The notes beneath the pieces are model-generated. The model did no database searches. It was not told the DNA's origin and saw nothing but the letters and a program-made list of their open reading frames with translations. Shown here piece after piece: positions 35,119-46,142 of a DNA stretch of 64,000 nt. The translations under genes and the position numbers were made by a program. This DNA comes from Heterocephalus glaber (taxonomy: Eukaryota; Chordata; Mammalia; Rodentia; Bathyergidae): NCBI RefSeq assembly GCF_000247695.1, contig NW_004624743.1, forward strand, positions 1,964,514 through 2,028,513, written 5' to 3'. Every line of letters begins with the position of its first letter. The first letter of the stretch is position 1.

Positions 35119-35427
35119 CAAAACCCTGAAATTATTCTTTTGAAACTACCTGCCTTCAGACACACTACTGGATACTTTTGGATATTAAGATAAGAAATCT
35201 TCATCATTCAATGCTGTATGCAAGCGGGTAAAATTCCTTTAGCATAGTGTTATGAAATTAGTAATAAGGTTGAACAAAAGATTTTGAATTTTAAAAATTT
35301 AAAGATTAGAGCTCTTCATATAAAATTGATCTTGAATTCAGCTGTGAAATGTGGGATTTTTAAAATGACAACATGATTGAAATGCTTTAGGTTTTATATA
35401 CATCTTATTTATTTTCTTATTTTTAAT

Positions 35428-35510
35428 CTTTATTTTTTTGGTATCTGGAATCGAACTCAGGACCTTGAGCTTGCCAGGCAGGCACTGTGCAGTTGAGCTA
35501 CATTCCCGGG
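35428..35510 (-). repeat. ID-family SINE (diverged)
   Basis: Reversed ID: TTTTTTTGGTATCTGGAATC, GAACTCAGGACCTTGAGC, CAGGCACTGTGCAGTTGAGC, TACATTCCCGGG. Imperfect target duplication TTTATATACAT (35393-35403) and TTTATACACAT (35511-35521). Confidence 0.9.
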
Positions 35511-35849
35511 TTTATACACATTTTAAATCAATCTTTTCACTTTGTAATTTTATTCATCAGTACATTTTTAATACCACAACTAGGTGAGCCTACTATATAT
35601 CTGATATAGTGGAGGGCAGACCTGGCTCTTGTCCTCTTGTCATCTCGGAAGGAAAGGCCAGTAACTAGACACGCACACATTTACCAAGTCAGTCAAATTA
35701 GAAGGTGAAGATGTACTTTGGAGGGGCAGCTTTCCTAGAAGGTTAAAGCTGAGATGTGAAGGAGTTAGTGAGAAAGGGGCAAAACAGAATTAGGAAGCAA
35801 GGCAAGAGAATTAAAGTATTAAAAATGAAAAGAATTAAAAACTACGGAC

Positions 35850-36345
35850 CCTCTGGCGGCGGGAGAGTGACAGAATTCGAGAAATGTTGAGAAGAGAAAG
35901 GCCATCGAGCTGACTCGCAGTGACTGGGAACCTCGGCGTGAGACGACTCTGCCGTGGGCTCAACATCAGGTCAGCACACAGTCGTGAGAGCCACAGGTTA
36001 CAGATAAACTCTGGTCGCTCACCGGGAGGCCTAAACGGACCGGAGACGGGAGTGAGAGGTTTCCTCTGGGTTCCAGCAAGCGGTAGTTGGGTGCTCGGGC
36101 AGCCGTGGAGAAGGGGTGTGAACGGCAGAACATGCGCACAGGTGGACGCCCCAGGGCTGGCTGGAGGCGACTGCAGGGCTGAGGAGGGAGGAGGCGCGCA
36201 GTCGCCCCGCTGAGGGCACAGGCGCTGTGATGGACAAAGGGTGACGGGCGGGCGCCGCGGGCTGTGCGCAGGTCTGAGGACTGGAGAGCGCCGGGCGGCG
36301 GGCGAGTCTGGTCAGCGGAGTGTGCACACCCCGCGAGAATGTTCA
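35850..36345. other. CpG-rich islet in intron
   Basis: CpG is frequent from about 35850, especially 36180-36310, with AT-rich flanks. Several 60-135-codon frames overlap on both strands. The left part (35640-35850) resembles an old interspersed repeat of unknown name. No exon or TATA/Inr arrangement is evident. It could be an unannotated CpG island or a GC-drifted transposon. Confidence 0.4.
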
Positions 36346-36659
36346 CTAGTAACTCCGCTCTTAGAGCGTTCACAGCCGGGAATTCTACACCTCACAACGT
36401 GTTTAACAACTCTATCGACCTTGTACTGTCAACTCATTTCCCCTAAGTCCTGCTTTTATATTTTTCCTGTGTTACAGAGAAAACAGTTGCCTGCCACCTT
36501 AGGTATACAAGAGTAGCACTGCCATCAGGAAACAATGAATAATAATTATTTACTGTTTCTGTAAATCTTGCGTTAATTTGTTGTGGTACCTACCACATTA
36601 TACTGAAGTTTTCTGGTTTTGGCCTGAAAATAACTATAAAGGGTCAGGCCAGGTTTTCC

Positions 36660-36745
36660 CCCTTTGTATAAACAGCATTTAGCAGTGCCTGGCACAAGGA
36701 CAATAAGGGTTGGCTGAACAGAACCTGAGCCATTATGATGACATG
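36660..36745 (+). repeat. MIR 3' fragment (tentative)
   Basis: 'aacagcatttagcagtgcctggcacaaggacaataaggg' matches the end module of MIR-type SINEs ('...tagtgcctggcacatagtaggtgctcaat'). Confidence 0.4.
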
Positions 36746-36749
36746 CTTT

Positions 36750-38490
36750 ATTTCTAACTAAAATAAATGTTATATCATTTGTACAGTTAATAAGTATATG
36801 ACATCTAAAGTAACCTGTGCTATTTTGCATCAAATACGCATATCAAGTTCCCCGAAGACAAACCAACAGAAGTCAATATAGCCAATACTTGCTTCCCTAA
36901 GTTCTAAACGAGCTCGGATAGCTTTAAAGAGCCCCAAAGAAGAATAAATTATACAACCTTCAGGTTAGCGTTCACTTAGGTGATGAGCATGAATCAAGGG
37001 TACTTTTACATACAAATGTCAAGTGACCCTTAGTATTTTTTCATCTGAATAATAATTTGACCAAATTTAAATTTTGGTCCACAAAATTTTGGACCAAATT
37101 TTGACCATACTCAAGTAGATCAACTTAAATCCTTTAACAAAATAAAATTTAAGATAAAAAGGACTAGAAGATACAAAGAGGGGACTACTCAATGAAAAAA
37201 GGAATAATGCACAAGCACATTATAATAATCTTTGATGCATCTAAGAGTATAACTTGAAAATACATATAGCAAAACTGACAAAATTACAAAGAAATTAACA
37301 TAATCACACAAGAGACAGAGACTTCCTAGAAACTGATATATTAAATAGACTAAAAATTAGATTTGTGGCCGCTATAACCAGCTTGATTTACTGGACACTT
37401 ACATAACCCCTTTCCCACAAGGAGAAAATATACATTTTTTTGCATTCTTTCTACCTTAGTTTTGTCACTTTCCAGGTCAAGGAGAAATGAATATAAGACT
37501 CTGTCTTTAAGCTTTTGGAAAACAGAAAAAGAGAGATATAATATTTAATACTGTGAAATAATACATGATCAATACAATAGAGTGGCAAAAACACAGCTAT
37601 GAGGTAAAACCACAGCGCCCTTCTGACACTTTATATCACACTGAAGTGGAAAATAAAGAGAAACATCTTGGAGGGAATAAGCACTGTCCTGGCTGGAGAA
37701 GAAGTCATCACGAGCTGTAGTGATTTTACTGCCTTGGTAAAAATGTTACATATTCTTCACACATTTGGGAGGAACAGGGCAGTCCACGTCTGTGTAGAGG
37801 AACTGTCAGTGGCCTCCACATGCCCTCCTTGCTGCTGCAGAGAGGACGGCCTGACAATGCTCAGCATCTCCACGGTGCCCAGGGCGAGCGGCCTTCCAGG
37901 GCACAGAGCGTTCAGGGTTCACTAAGAGCCATAAGCACTCACTGTCAGGGGCAAACAACCAAATACCGGGCAAACTTCACAGAAAGGAGGCTAAGCTAGA
38001 TCTTAAAGAAAAAGCAATGGAAAGGAATTTTAAAATATTCAGGTTGGAACAACTTGAATATGCACAAAAGAAGCAGTGATTTTTTTGAACTAAAGAAGAC
38101 AGAAAACCATTCCCTCCTCCGTGACTGGGAGGAAAAGAATCACACAGATGAGATAAGAATTTGAATGGAAATATCTGAATACCAAAATATATATGATTCG
38201 ATGAGAACTATTATGAGTCTCCAAGACATGGATGAATACAATAGTATGATATTTCTCTGACAGTAAAAAAGAAGGGAGAGAAAAACCTGAAAGCAGAGAC
38301 TTGAAAATTTAAACTAACCCAGGCTATCATATAAGAAAAATACAAGATCAAAATCACGACATAAAGAAATGAAAGCAATGAGAGGAAAAGGTGGAGGGGA
38401 AATGACCGAGCCACGAGAAAGACGGCGAACGTGGACCCCGAACGGCAGCACTGGTCAGTCACTGACATTCTGCATGGCCCCCTCCTCAGG
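36750..38490. other. Intron, no recognised repeat or gene
   Basis: AT-rich. A cluster of GGACCAAATTT-type palindromes lies at 37058-37105. 37668-37925 has an 85-codon plus frame and 38211-38468 an 85-codon minus frame, neither recognisable. Confidence 0.45.
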
Positions 38491-38494
38491 ACAT

Positions 38495-38615
38495 GGGGAC
38501 ACTAACTGCACCCAGAGAGTGGTAAGGGGCCTCAGTGAGTTGATTTAGATAAAACAGCTAGGTAGTATCTGGCACCAAGTATGGGATCAATAAATATTAG
38601 CCGTTATTACTATCG
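38495..38615 (+). repeat. MIR SINE fragment
   Basis: 'ggggacactaactgcacccagagagtggtaaggggcctcagtgagttgatttagataaaacagctaggtagtatctggcacc' then 'gggatcaataaatattagc' fits the 3' half of MIR. Confidence 0.6.
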
Positions 38616-38619
38616 TTAT

Positions 38620-39735
38620 TCATGTCCAATTTGAGTGGATGTATAATTAGGGCTCTGCGAGGGCCCGGTGGGAAAACACAGCTGAAACACGGGGAAGGTG
38701 AAGGCTGGGCAGATACCTTCACTCCCTCACCGGCTGCCACTGACACAGCCAAGCTTTATAAATCACCTTTCATACAGCAATGGTTGGAACTGTACCATTT
38801 CTCTCTCCTGTTTCTTTCCTCATGGTTCTCTATTTTCAGGCTGCCAACAGTTATCTTTTTACAAGCAAAAATGTGTTCATATCATTTTTCAAGAGAAAAC
38901 TTTAAAACAAATGAAGACATCTCATTTCCTATAGGAGAAAACACAAACTATTCAAAGTAGCATAGTATGCGCTTTGTTACAACGACATTGAATCAATGAC
39001 ATTTTTATTTAAAGTTTTGCCTGCTTTATCATAAATCTGTGCCTAGGTGGACGGTAGGTGTCAAAGGTGTGTCCACTGGAAGCAATATAAGCACACAGAA
39101 TCATACTTCTATGCGCCAAGCAAACATATGCAGCAACTAGTTAAAGCTGTGCACCACGCATCTCATCTAAGAGGATATCAGTCTTCTTTATCAAAAGAGA
39201 TGTGAAGTGGTCAGCCATAATTGAGAGGAATGGAAGACAGTGAGCATCTGGAAAGAAGATATGTGAAACAGCGCTGTGACAGCAAAGGTGCACTTGGTAA
39301 GTGAGGACCAGCACTGCTGAGAAGCAGGCAGCACCAAGTCTGCTGCAGATGTGCACCTGAAAGAATGACACCCACTTGGTGAAGAGGAGGCAGCACAGGG
39401 CAAAAAGCTCAGACAGGGTAGAAGCCAGGTGGGAAAGACAGCTCTTTATGTAGTACTGCTGTATAAAGAATGCTCTTTGAGTTTTGCTTTACAATGATCA
39501 CCTTCAAACTACAACCTCACTGGCTGAAAATTCCAGAAATGTGACTAATCAGTGAATGCACACAGTCCACGCCAACCATAATATTCTAAGTCTGAACTTC
39601 ATTTTTTAAAGAAAAGTTTTATTTCAGGTGTTTAAGATCACAGAAATCAGTAAAAATCCTAAGGAAAGTATGCCTAATTGTAGAGAGAAAATGGAATGTT
39701 AAAAATTAAATATTAAAAAATCATTAAAAAGTCAC
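38620..39735. other. Intron, no recognised repeat or gene
   Basis: A 112-codon plus frame (38622-38960) and short minus frames near 39141-39403 show no domain and no splice context. Nothing else identified. Confidence 0.4.
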
Positions 39736-39739
39736 ATAA

Positions 39740-41160
39740 AAATGAAAAAAGGAACAAAGATTAGAATGGACAGATTACAAAAGGATAATCCCAAATTATA
39801 GATCTTTAATTAAATGTAAGTGGTCAAAACACTGCAATAGAAAGCATAGATTTAGAGTGGATTTTTAAAAAAATATACAAAACTAGCAGTTCCAAGAAGC
39901 ACGTTTTTCAGGTAGAGACACATATAAACTAAATGCAACAACAGAGAAAGATATACCTGCAAATACTATCGTAAGAAAGAAGGATAAATTCAAGATAAAG
40001 AATGAGGAGAAAGGTAGGTAGTTTAATAATAATAAAAGAATTTACAGATCAAAAAGACAAAACAATCCTAAATATGCTGTACCTAATTAATAAGCTTCAA
40101 AGTATACCGAACAAAGATTGTCAATACTAAAGAGAGATAGACCAGCTCAAAATTATAGGTAGAAATTTAAACAATTTTTTTCTCAATAATTGATACAATC
40201 AATACACAAAAATCAGTATGGACAAAATACTAGAAAAAGTCTATAAATCTATTAGACCTAAGAGAATTCACAGAACATTACACTAAATAATAGCAGAATA
40301 TACATTTATTTCAATTTTTTTCTTGATATATTCACCAAAATAGATCATGTGTTTTGGTATGTCTCCATAAATTTAAAGAGATATGAAGGATGTTAGTGAC
40401 CAAATTAGGAACCAAAAACAAAACCACACCTGAAACATCACTAAACATGTGAAAATTAAACAATAGTTTTTAAAACAGCATCAGGTAAAAAGACAAAATC
40501 AATGGAAATTAAAAAAATACTTTATATTCAGTAATAATGAAAATGTACGCAAATGCATGGGGTGCAGCTGAAGCAGTGGTACAAGGGTGATGCATGGCAC
40601 TAAGTCTTACAAAATAAAGACTCAAAATCAAAGACCAAAACAGCCATGTTAAGAAGCCAGAAACAGGGCCAGGGATTTAGCTCCGTGGTTCTCCTGCCTG
40701 CCTCGAAAGCATAAGGTCCTGAGTTCGATCTATGGTACCAAAAAAAAAAAGCCAGAAAGAGCAAATTCATGTGAAAGTAAGCAGAAGGAAGGAATGTGTA
40801 TGGGAGAGAGGAGGAGCATGATTTAATATAACCAAAAGCAGGTTCTTTTGAAAAGTTACCGAAACTAATAAACCAGGATTCAGGAAGAGAGAAGATGCTA
40901 ATTAATCTTATCAGGCCTGAATCATATCATCAATACTTTTCCTACTGACATGAAAAAGAAACAGTATGAACAGCTGTGTGCCAATCAATTTGAAAACATA
41001 TATAAAAAACACAAGCATCTTGAAAGCAGAAACAATGGCCAAAGCTAGCCTTAAAAGAAACAGATAATCAAAATATCTCCACATTCAATAAGTAGAACAC
41101 TTAATAAAGAGCTCCTCACCAGCAGAATTTTAGGTCCAGATAATAATTTGCAATTCATCT
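39740..41160 (+). mobile_element. L1 LINE ORF2 relic (endonuclease to early RT region)
   Basis: Phrases along the plus strand follow L1 ORF2 order: 'taaatgtaagtggtcaaaacactgcaatag', 'agatataccTGCAAATACTATC', 'aaaacaatcctaaatatgctg', 'gtgaaaattaaacaatag', 'tggggtgcagctgaagcagtgg', 'gcaaattcatgtgaaagtaagcagaaggaagg' and 'aaaagcaggttcttttgaaaag'. It is full of stops and deletions. An ID SINE at 40664-40748 interrupts it, so the L1 is older. Confidence 0.85.
40664..40748 (+). repeat. ID-family SINE inserted into the L1 relic
   Basis: AGGGCCAGGGATTTAGCTCC, CTGCCTGCCTCGAAAGC, AAGGTCCTGAGTTCGATCTA, TGGTACC plus A-run. AAGCCAGAAA occurs on both sides (40654-40663 and 40749-40758), an exact 10-bp target duplication. 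Removing one copy restores the L1 phrase around 'aagaagccagaaagagcaaa'. Confidence 0.95.
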
Positions 41161-41289
41161 TATGAGGCTGAGAACTACTCTGACAGGAAAACCAAACAAA
41201 GAAAACACAAATCAATGTCTGTCATGAACGCAGACACAGACAGCTGTAACAGAGGTCTGGAAACTAGGGCCCCACGAGACAGTGGGTCC

Positions 41290-41452
41290 AGCCTGCCTCG
41301 CTGAGGGAATGAGACTTGCAGCAGCAAGTTCAGGCCCAGCCAAGGCGAGCTGGTGACTCGGGGAGAGCAGCTCGCAATATAAAGAGGAGTGGGTTGGAAT
41401 GCAACTCAGTGCAAAGGCCCTGGGTCCAAGCCCCAGGCCTGGGAAAAAAAAA
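41290..41452 (+). repeat. Diverged B1-dID type SINE
   Basis: Left half eroded (GAATGAGACTTGCAGCAGC, AAGTTCAGGCCCAGCC). Right half ID-like: GGTTGGAATGCAACTCAGTG, CAAAGGCCCTGGGTCCAAGC, CCCAGGCCTGGG and a 10-A tail. Confidence 0.65.
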
Positions 41453-41548
41453 AGGAATAAGACTTGCTCACAGGATTATAAATGCTTCCCTTTTCTTGAC
41501 ATGGTGCCCCTGCATCACTGAAGGCCCAGTTACAGTGTCTTTTGCCCG

Positions 41549-42358
41549 GTGGATTATAATCAGCTATGTATGAGGGAAAAATTACACTGTGGTAAAAATA
41601 AGGAATGCCTTCGATGGTTTTACAGTATGAGTAGACCGGATATTGCTAAGGAAAGAATCTCCAAGGGTGAGGATATGGTATTAGAAAAGTTCCGAAACGG
41701 AAAAGCAAAAAGAAAGTGGACTAAAAACAAAACAAGAACCGAATACCCAAGAACTGTGGGGAAAGTGCACAGAGGGTACCATATGCGTACCAGGGCTACC
41801 AGGGACAGAAGGGAGAAGGGGGCGAGGGACACTGCAGCAACAGTGGCTGAAGAAGAGTTCGACAAGTCACTATCGGGTGTGACGGCGCAGAACCAGGAAG
41901 CAAAGAGAGCACCGAGCATGACCCATGCCGTGAAAAGTAAACAGAAAGAACAAAGAAAGACACCTAGGCATGTCATAGTCGAGCTGAAGAGAACAAAGAT
42001 AAAGAAAATACTGGGGAAAAAAAGAAAAAAAAAAGAAAATACTGAAGCAAGCCAGTTACAAAAGAAAAAACGGAAGGAAGGAAGGAAAAAGAAAGAAGAA
42101 AGAGGAAAGAAGAAAGGGCAAAGGAAGGAAGAAGGAAGGAAGCCCAGAAACAGCTCTGCAACCGATCTTTCAGGAAGAAGCAAAGGCAACGACACGACGG
42201 GAACATCACCGTGGTGTGTACCCAGAGGGTCAGAAACTTGTGTCCACACAGAAACCTGCTGGTCTTTACACAGCCTTATTCCTAACTGCAACACCTGGAA
42301 GCAGCTGAGGTGCTTTGGAAAACTTCACTTGTGTTTATTTTTGGAAAGGAAGTTTTAA
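41549..42358 (+). pseudogene. 269-codon open frame: L1 ORF1 relic plus purine-rich tract, not a gene
   Basis: Around 41955-42010 the frame reads KTPRHVIVELKRTKIKKIL, close to the conserved RNA-binding region of L1 ORF1p (usual form RxxHIIVKLLKTKDKEKIL). The preceding 250 bp follow ORF1 spacing. After 42010 the frame continues through AAAG/GGAA-type tracts into a Lys/Arg/Glu-rich run, then into sequence like the L1 ORF2 tail. An antisense frame of 224 codons is also open, as purine-rich DNA allows. No intact ORF1 start or coiled coil is present. It lies downstream of the ORF2 relic in the same orientation, the reverse of normal L1 order. Confidence 0.6.
42240..42310 (+). mobile_element. L1 ORF2 C-terminal tail fragment
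   Basis: 'gtgtccacacagaaacctgctggtctttacacagccttattcctaactgcaacacctggaagcagctgagg' matches the L1 region '...cacaaaaacctg ... ttatagcagctttattcata ... ggaagcaacc'. Short and diverged. Confidence 0.55.
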
Positions 42359-42639
42359 ATATTTTAATTTTTAAAACCGTTTTGTATTAGTCCAGGTTTG
42401 CAGTACTTATGTACTGCATTCATTGTGGGAAGCTGGCGCACGCACATAACACATCTTAATTCTTCAAAGTTTCCTCACGGGTTGTCTGCAGAGAAATGAG
42501 TGGTGACCGCTTCTTTAACACGTTCCCGTCTCACTTGACCTCTCTGACTTTACTGTTGAGCTAAAACCCAAAACTTTGTAATGCATCTTCTGAGATCAAA
42601 GCCTACGACTTAATTTACCTAAAAATCTTTTTTAAATTT

Positions 42640-42710
42640 GGGGAGTGAATCTAGCACCTAATAAAGGCTAGGCAAGTGCTCCACCTCTGAACTGTGCTTC
42701 AGTCCCTAAA
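42640..42710 (-). repeat. ID-like SINE remnant
   Basis: 'ggggagtgaatctagcacct', 'ctaggcaagtgctccacctctgaactgtgcttcagtcc' is the reverse of a decayed ID or dID right half. Old. Confidence 0.5.
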
Positions 42711-42722
42711 ATTCTTACCGAC

Positions 42723-42913
42723 CAATGTGGCTCGGTTCACGAACTCGATTCTTTCCACGATCTGGTTGCAAACCGAGTTGGACAAGAATTGAATCGAATT
42801 CCATGGTTAGGTTCAGTGTTGACCTTTAGAGGAAATCTGATTTGGTTCTCGTCCAGTTTGGCTTACGACCAGACCCGTGGGGAGAACTGAGGTCGTGAGC
42901 CGAGGGACCACTG
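42723..42913. mobile_element. Short terminal-inverted-repeat DNA element, family unknown
   Basis: The left end reads CAATGTGG-CTCGGTTCACGA-ACTCGATTC; the right end reversed reads CAGTGGTCCCTCGGCTCACGACCTCAGTTC. The two ends therefore match as inverted repeats of about 28 bp starting with CA(G/A)TG, as in hAT elements. The interior repeats GGTTNNCGAAC/CGAGTT-type words. TCTTAC lies beside both ends, a partial target duplication. The element is about 190 bp with no coding capacity. Confidence 0.55.
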
Positions 42914-43379
42914 CAGTCTTACTCTCCAGGGAGCTGGGCACTGGATACAGTGCTGGGTACTGCTGACCGAGGCCCAAGAGCCATCCTCAGGGCTCCCTCC
43001 TCTCCAGCTGGGCCCCTGCCACACGTCACTCCAGAGGGATTGGAAGGTGCTGGTGACCACAGTGGGGACCCAGGCGGCCCGTTCCAGGGTAAAACAAAAG
43101 CATCATCACTACAAACACTCACAAAGCTGCCCCGAGAGCAAAACCTAATGGCTCCCCTCAAAGTAATATATTAATTACATTTTTAAAGAAATGAAATGCG
43201 TTGGAAACGGTCCTTGCTGCCTTTACCGCAGTTAATTTATTAACATTTAAAAATTTTCGGCTGTTGAGAAGATAGTTTTATCTTTCATAAATTGAAATTT
43301 TGGTACATACTTAATGGGCATTACATTAACTTATTTTTATCAGAGAAAGACCATTTGTTATTAATAAGCAAGACACATC

Positions 43380-43860
43380 TCGGTTTTTAAATTATCAAAG
43401 TAAACCTCTGAGAAGCTGTTATCCGCCTGCAAGTCTTAAAAATGTTAAATTTCCAAATTTTAAAAGTTAGCTCTGTCCTTTTCATCCCTGCTCCGGTCCT
43501 CACATCGGGGTAAAGAGCACCTGAGTCATCTCTGCTCCCCATCTGTCCATTAGCCAGCCTCACGGGGCCCGACAGAGTGACAGGGCTGCCGGTCACCTCT
43601 GTGATGCTCTGCCAACCACAGTCGGATGTCCCCGGGCCCCTCACCCTCACTCCTGGCCCGAGCGCCCTCATGCACGGGGTCTCCAGGCCCTGGCTCTGTC
43701 TCTGCGCTGAGTTACAGTTCTGTGCTCCTCTCTGTGAAGGACTTTCGAAGTCCGTTACAAAGACAAAGGACGGAGCCTGCCTCCGTGCCCTCCAGACATA
43801 ATGGCGACTGATGGCATCTACTGAAAACACAAGTGAATGATCCACACAGAATCACATCAG
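43380..43860. other. GC-rich stretch with opposing open frames
   Basis: A minus frame of 152 codons (43387-43845) and plus frames of 61-74 codons overlap in GC-rich DNA (43480-43790). No domain, splice signal or poly(A) context was recognised, so it is probably non-coding. 42914-43380 and 43860-44480 show no recognised repeat. Confidence 0.3.
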
Positions 43861-44507
43861 TTAGAGAGTTCTTGCTCTGATGGTACTTGTTTTCCTGATG
43901 AGTCAAGCTTCTTTATTGAGAAGATCTGACTGACACAGAAGCTGCACACATTTAATGCACACACCTCAATGTGTTCGGGGATAAGTACTTTTCCACAGAG
44001 ATACTTTTATCCCAACACCCTAATTACTGATTATTTACTGACTGCCTGTATACATTTGTTTTTGAAGCACCACTGTCTTTTAAGGCGAGTTAGCTTTCGG
44101 TTACTCATTCTCTCCTGTGTGCTCTTTTCCTAAACAGCACCTTGCCTAAAGAATGCCCTGTCCTCCCCTTCTGGTATTTGCTTCCTCGCACTCTCATCCT
44201 AAGCGCGCTTGTCCTGACTCAGCCCCTCCCGCCCGTGTGTGTCACAACCTGCCGACAGCTGGCTGACTTCAGGGTAATGAGCTTGGGCCTGGGCTGCCGT
44301 ACGTGACCGTTGATAGAATTTCACTGTATTTATCGCTAACTGCTTTCTGACACTTGGAAAGTAAAAACTATGCTCTGAAACCATTTCTGTCTGATATTGA
44401 CATTGTTACACTTTGTTTAACTTTTTTTGTGTTTGGATCTTCATGCTAAGTTGCAAATTTCACACTGCCATCATGTCTAACGTTCTTTTCTTACCTATTA
44501 AAATCTT

Positions 44508-44588
44508 TTTTTTTTGGTACCGGGGCTTGAACTTGGGTTCTTCTGCTTTCGAGGCAGGTGGCGGAACCACTGAGCTAAATCCCTGGCC
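44508..44588 (-). repeat. ID-family SINE with exact 18-bp target duplication
   Basis: Reversed ID: T-run, GGTACCGGGGCTTGAACTTG, CTTTCGAGGCAGGTGGCGG, AACCACTGAGCTAAATCCCT, GGCC. CTTACCTATTAAAATCTT occurs exactly at 44490-44507 and 44589-44606, marking a very recent insertion. Confidence 0.96.
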
Positions 44589-44796
44589 CTTACCTATTAA
44601 AATCTTATTCAGTACCTAGACTCACTAGCTAGACATTTAGCATCATAAAAACATCATATTAAATTATCCAAAAATATTTAATGTAATTCTACTAATTAAA
44701 AGGAACATTATAACATACTTATAAAGGAAGAGCACGGGTTATCACGCTTATCCATTCTTTGATCTTCATTTAAATTTTACAAAAATGGTCCCAAAA

Positions 44797-44890
44797 CAGG
44801 GTGGCAAACCTATGACACGCATGCTGGAGCGGGCACATGGGCCAAGAGTAACAGGATAATACTGTGTGCCGTGCACGTGGGTGAAGAAAA
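44797..44890 (+). mobile_element. hAT-type element fragment (left end)
   Basis: CAGGGTGGCAAACCTATGAC matches the inverted-repeat end of the element at 46770-46994 (CAGAGATGGCAAACCT). The right end is not found, so it is a truncated copy. Confidence 0.5.
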
Positions 44891-45976
44891 GTCTGTAAGG
44901 TCCAGGCCTTCCTCAAATGTGTATGCTTTTAAAAATTACTAGATCACAGGTTACCTGAAAAGTCATGTTATTCAAAACGATTTGCGTGTGTGTTTGCTTT
45001 GTTTCCCCTTAAAACAACACAAATTTATTATCTTACTGTTCTGCAGACTGGAACTACAAAATCATTCTCCCTTAAACAAAACTGGGAGATAGTAGAGAAA
45101 AAAAGAGAGATGTAAAATGAAAGTGACAGAAACACAAATGCAGACTGCGGTCTCGCTCACCTAAAGAAGTGTTTCCACAGCACTGCGGTGAAGAGGTGCG
45201 CGGGTAGGGTGGGGCTTGGGATCCCAGCAGCCAGCAGAACCCACGTGCTCAAGGGTCTTCTCTACGACGGTGCAGGGCTTGCATATGGTCTGTGCACGCA
45301 CTCTTACATGCTTCAGTTTTTATTTTGAGTATTAAAATCCGCTGTGTTTTTATCGGCTGCGTCTGCAGCGTGTAAGGGTCTCAGTCCCTTCAGGGTCGGC
45401 GCGTGGCATGACACACCCTGTCCCTTCCACATCCCTTCCCGCCCCTCCTTCCCCTACAAGACTCCGCCACTTCCGCTCACAGGCAGTGCACGCCTTTACC
45501 TCATTTCCTGTGAACCTTATTTCACTTTAACTGTGTAATCTCTGGCTTCTTAGTGCGGTTTCTGATTATAATTAAATGCTAGTTTGCTCTGCCTCTTAAG
45601 TGCAGATATTTATTCTCAATACATACTACCTGAACCCAATTATGCCATATAAGTTTGAGAAACAGTGTGAAACGTACTTTATAGACTCTTCTTGCTTATG
45701 AACTTCTCTATACCAGAATTAACACAAAGATTCACACATTTATTTGCTCAGCTAATGGCATTAGTTGTGTCAGATCACAAATATTTAATATAAACGGTGA
45801 CTGAAATGTGAATTGACAAACTTACATTTTTTACTATACAGCTAATTTTTTTCTGAACAAAGCTTGCTCCAAATTCTTAGAAATTCCCTGAAATGTATAT
45901 CTGACATTAAAATTGCAATTATTTTAGATACAGTTAATACTTTTTAGATATATTTAAGACTTATCAGCTTTTATTT

Positions 45977-46142
45977 CTTGTAGTATGAGGATTGAACCCA
46001 GGGCCTTTGCACTGAACTACATCCAAAGCCTTTTTTTTAGGTTTTGAGGGAGGGTTTCACTAAGTCACTGATTTGCCCAGGCTGGACTGAAACTGGGAAT
46101 CCTCCTGCCTCAGCCTCCCAGAGTGCTGGAATATTCTTGTAG
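45977..46142 (-). repeat. B1-dID type dimeric SINE, inverted
   Basis: From the left: GTATGAGGATTGAACCCAGG, GCCTTTGCACTGAACTACAT (reversed ID half), then TTTTTTTTAGGTTTTGAGG, TTTGCCCAGGCTGGACTGA, CCTCCTGCCTCAGCCTCCC (reversed B1 half). The distal B1 end is truncated near GTGCTGGAAT. Confidence 0.85.
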
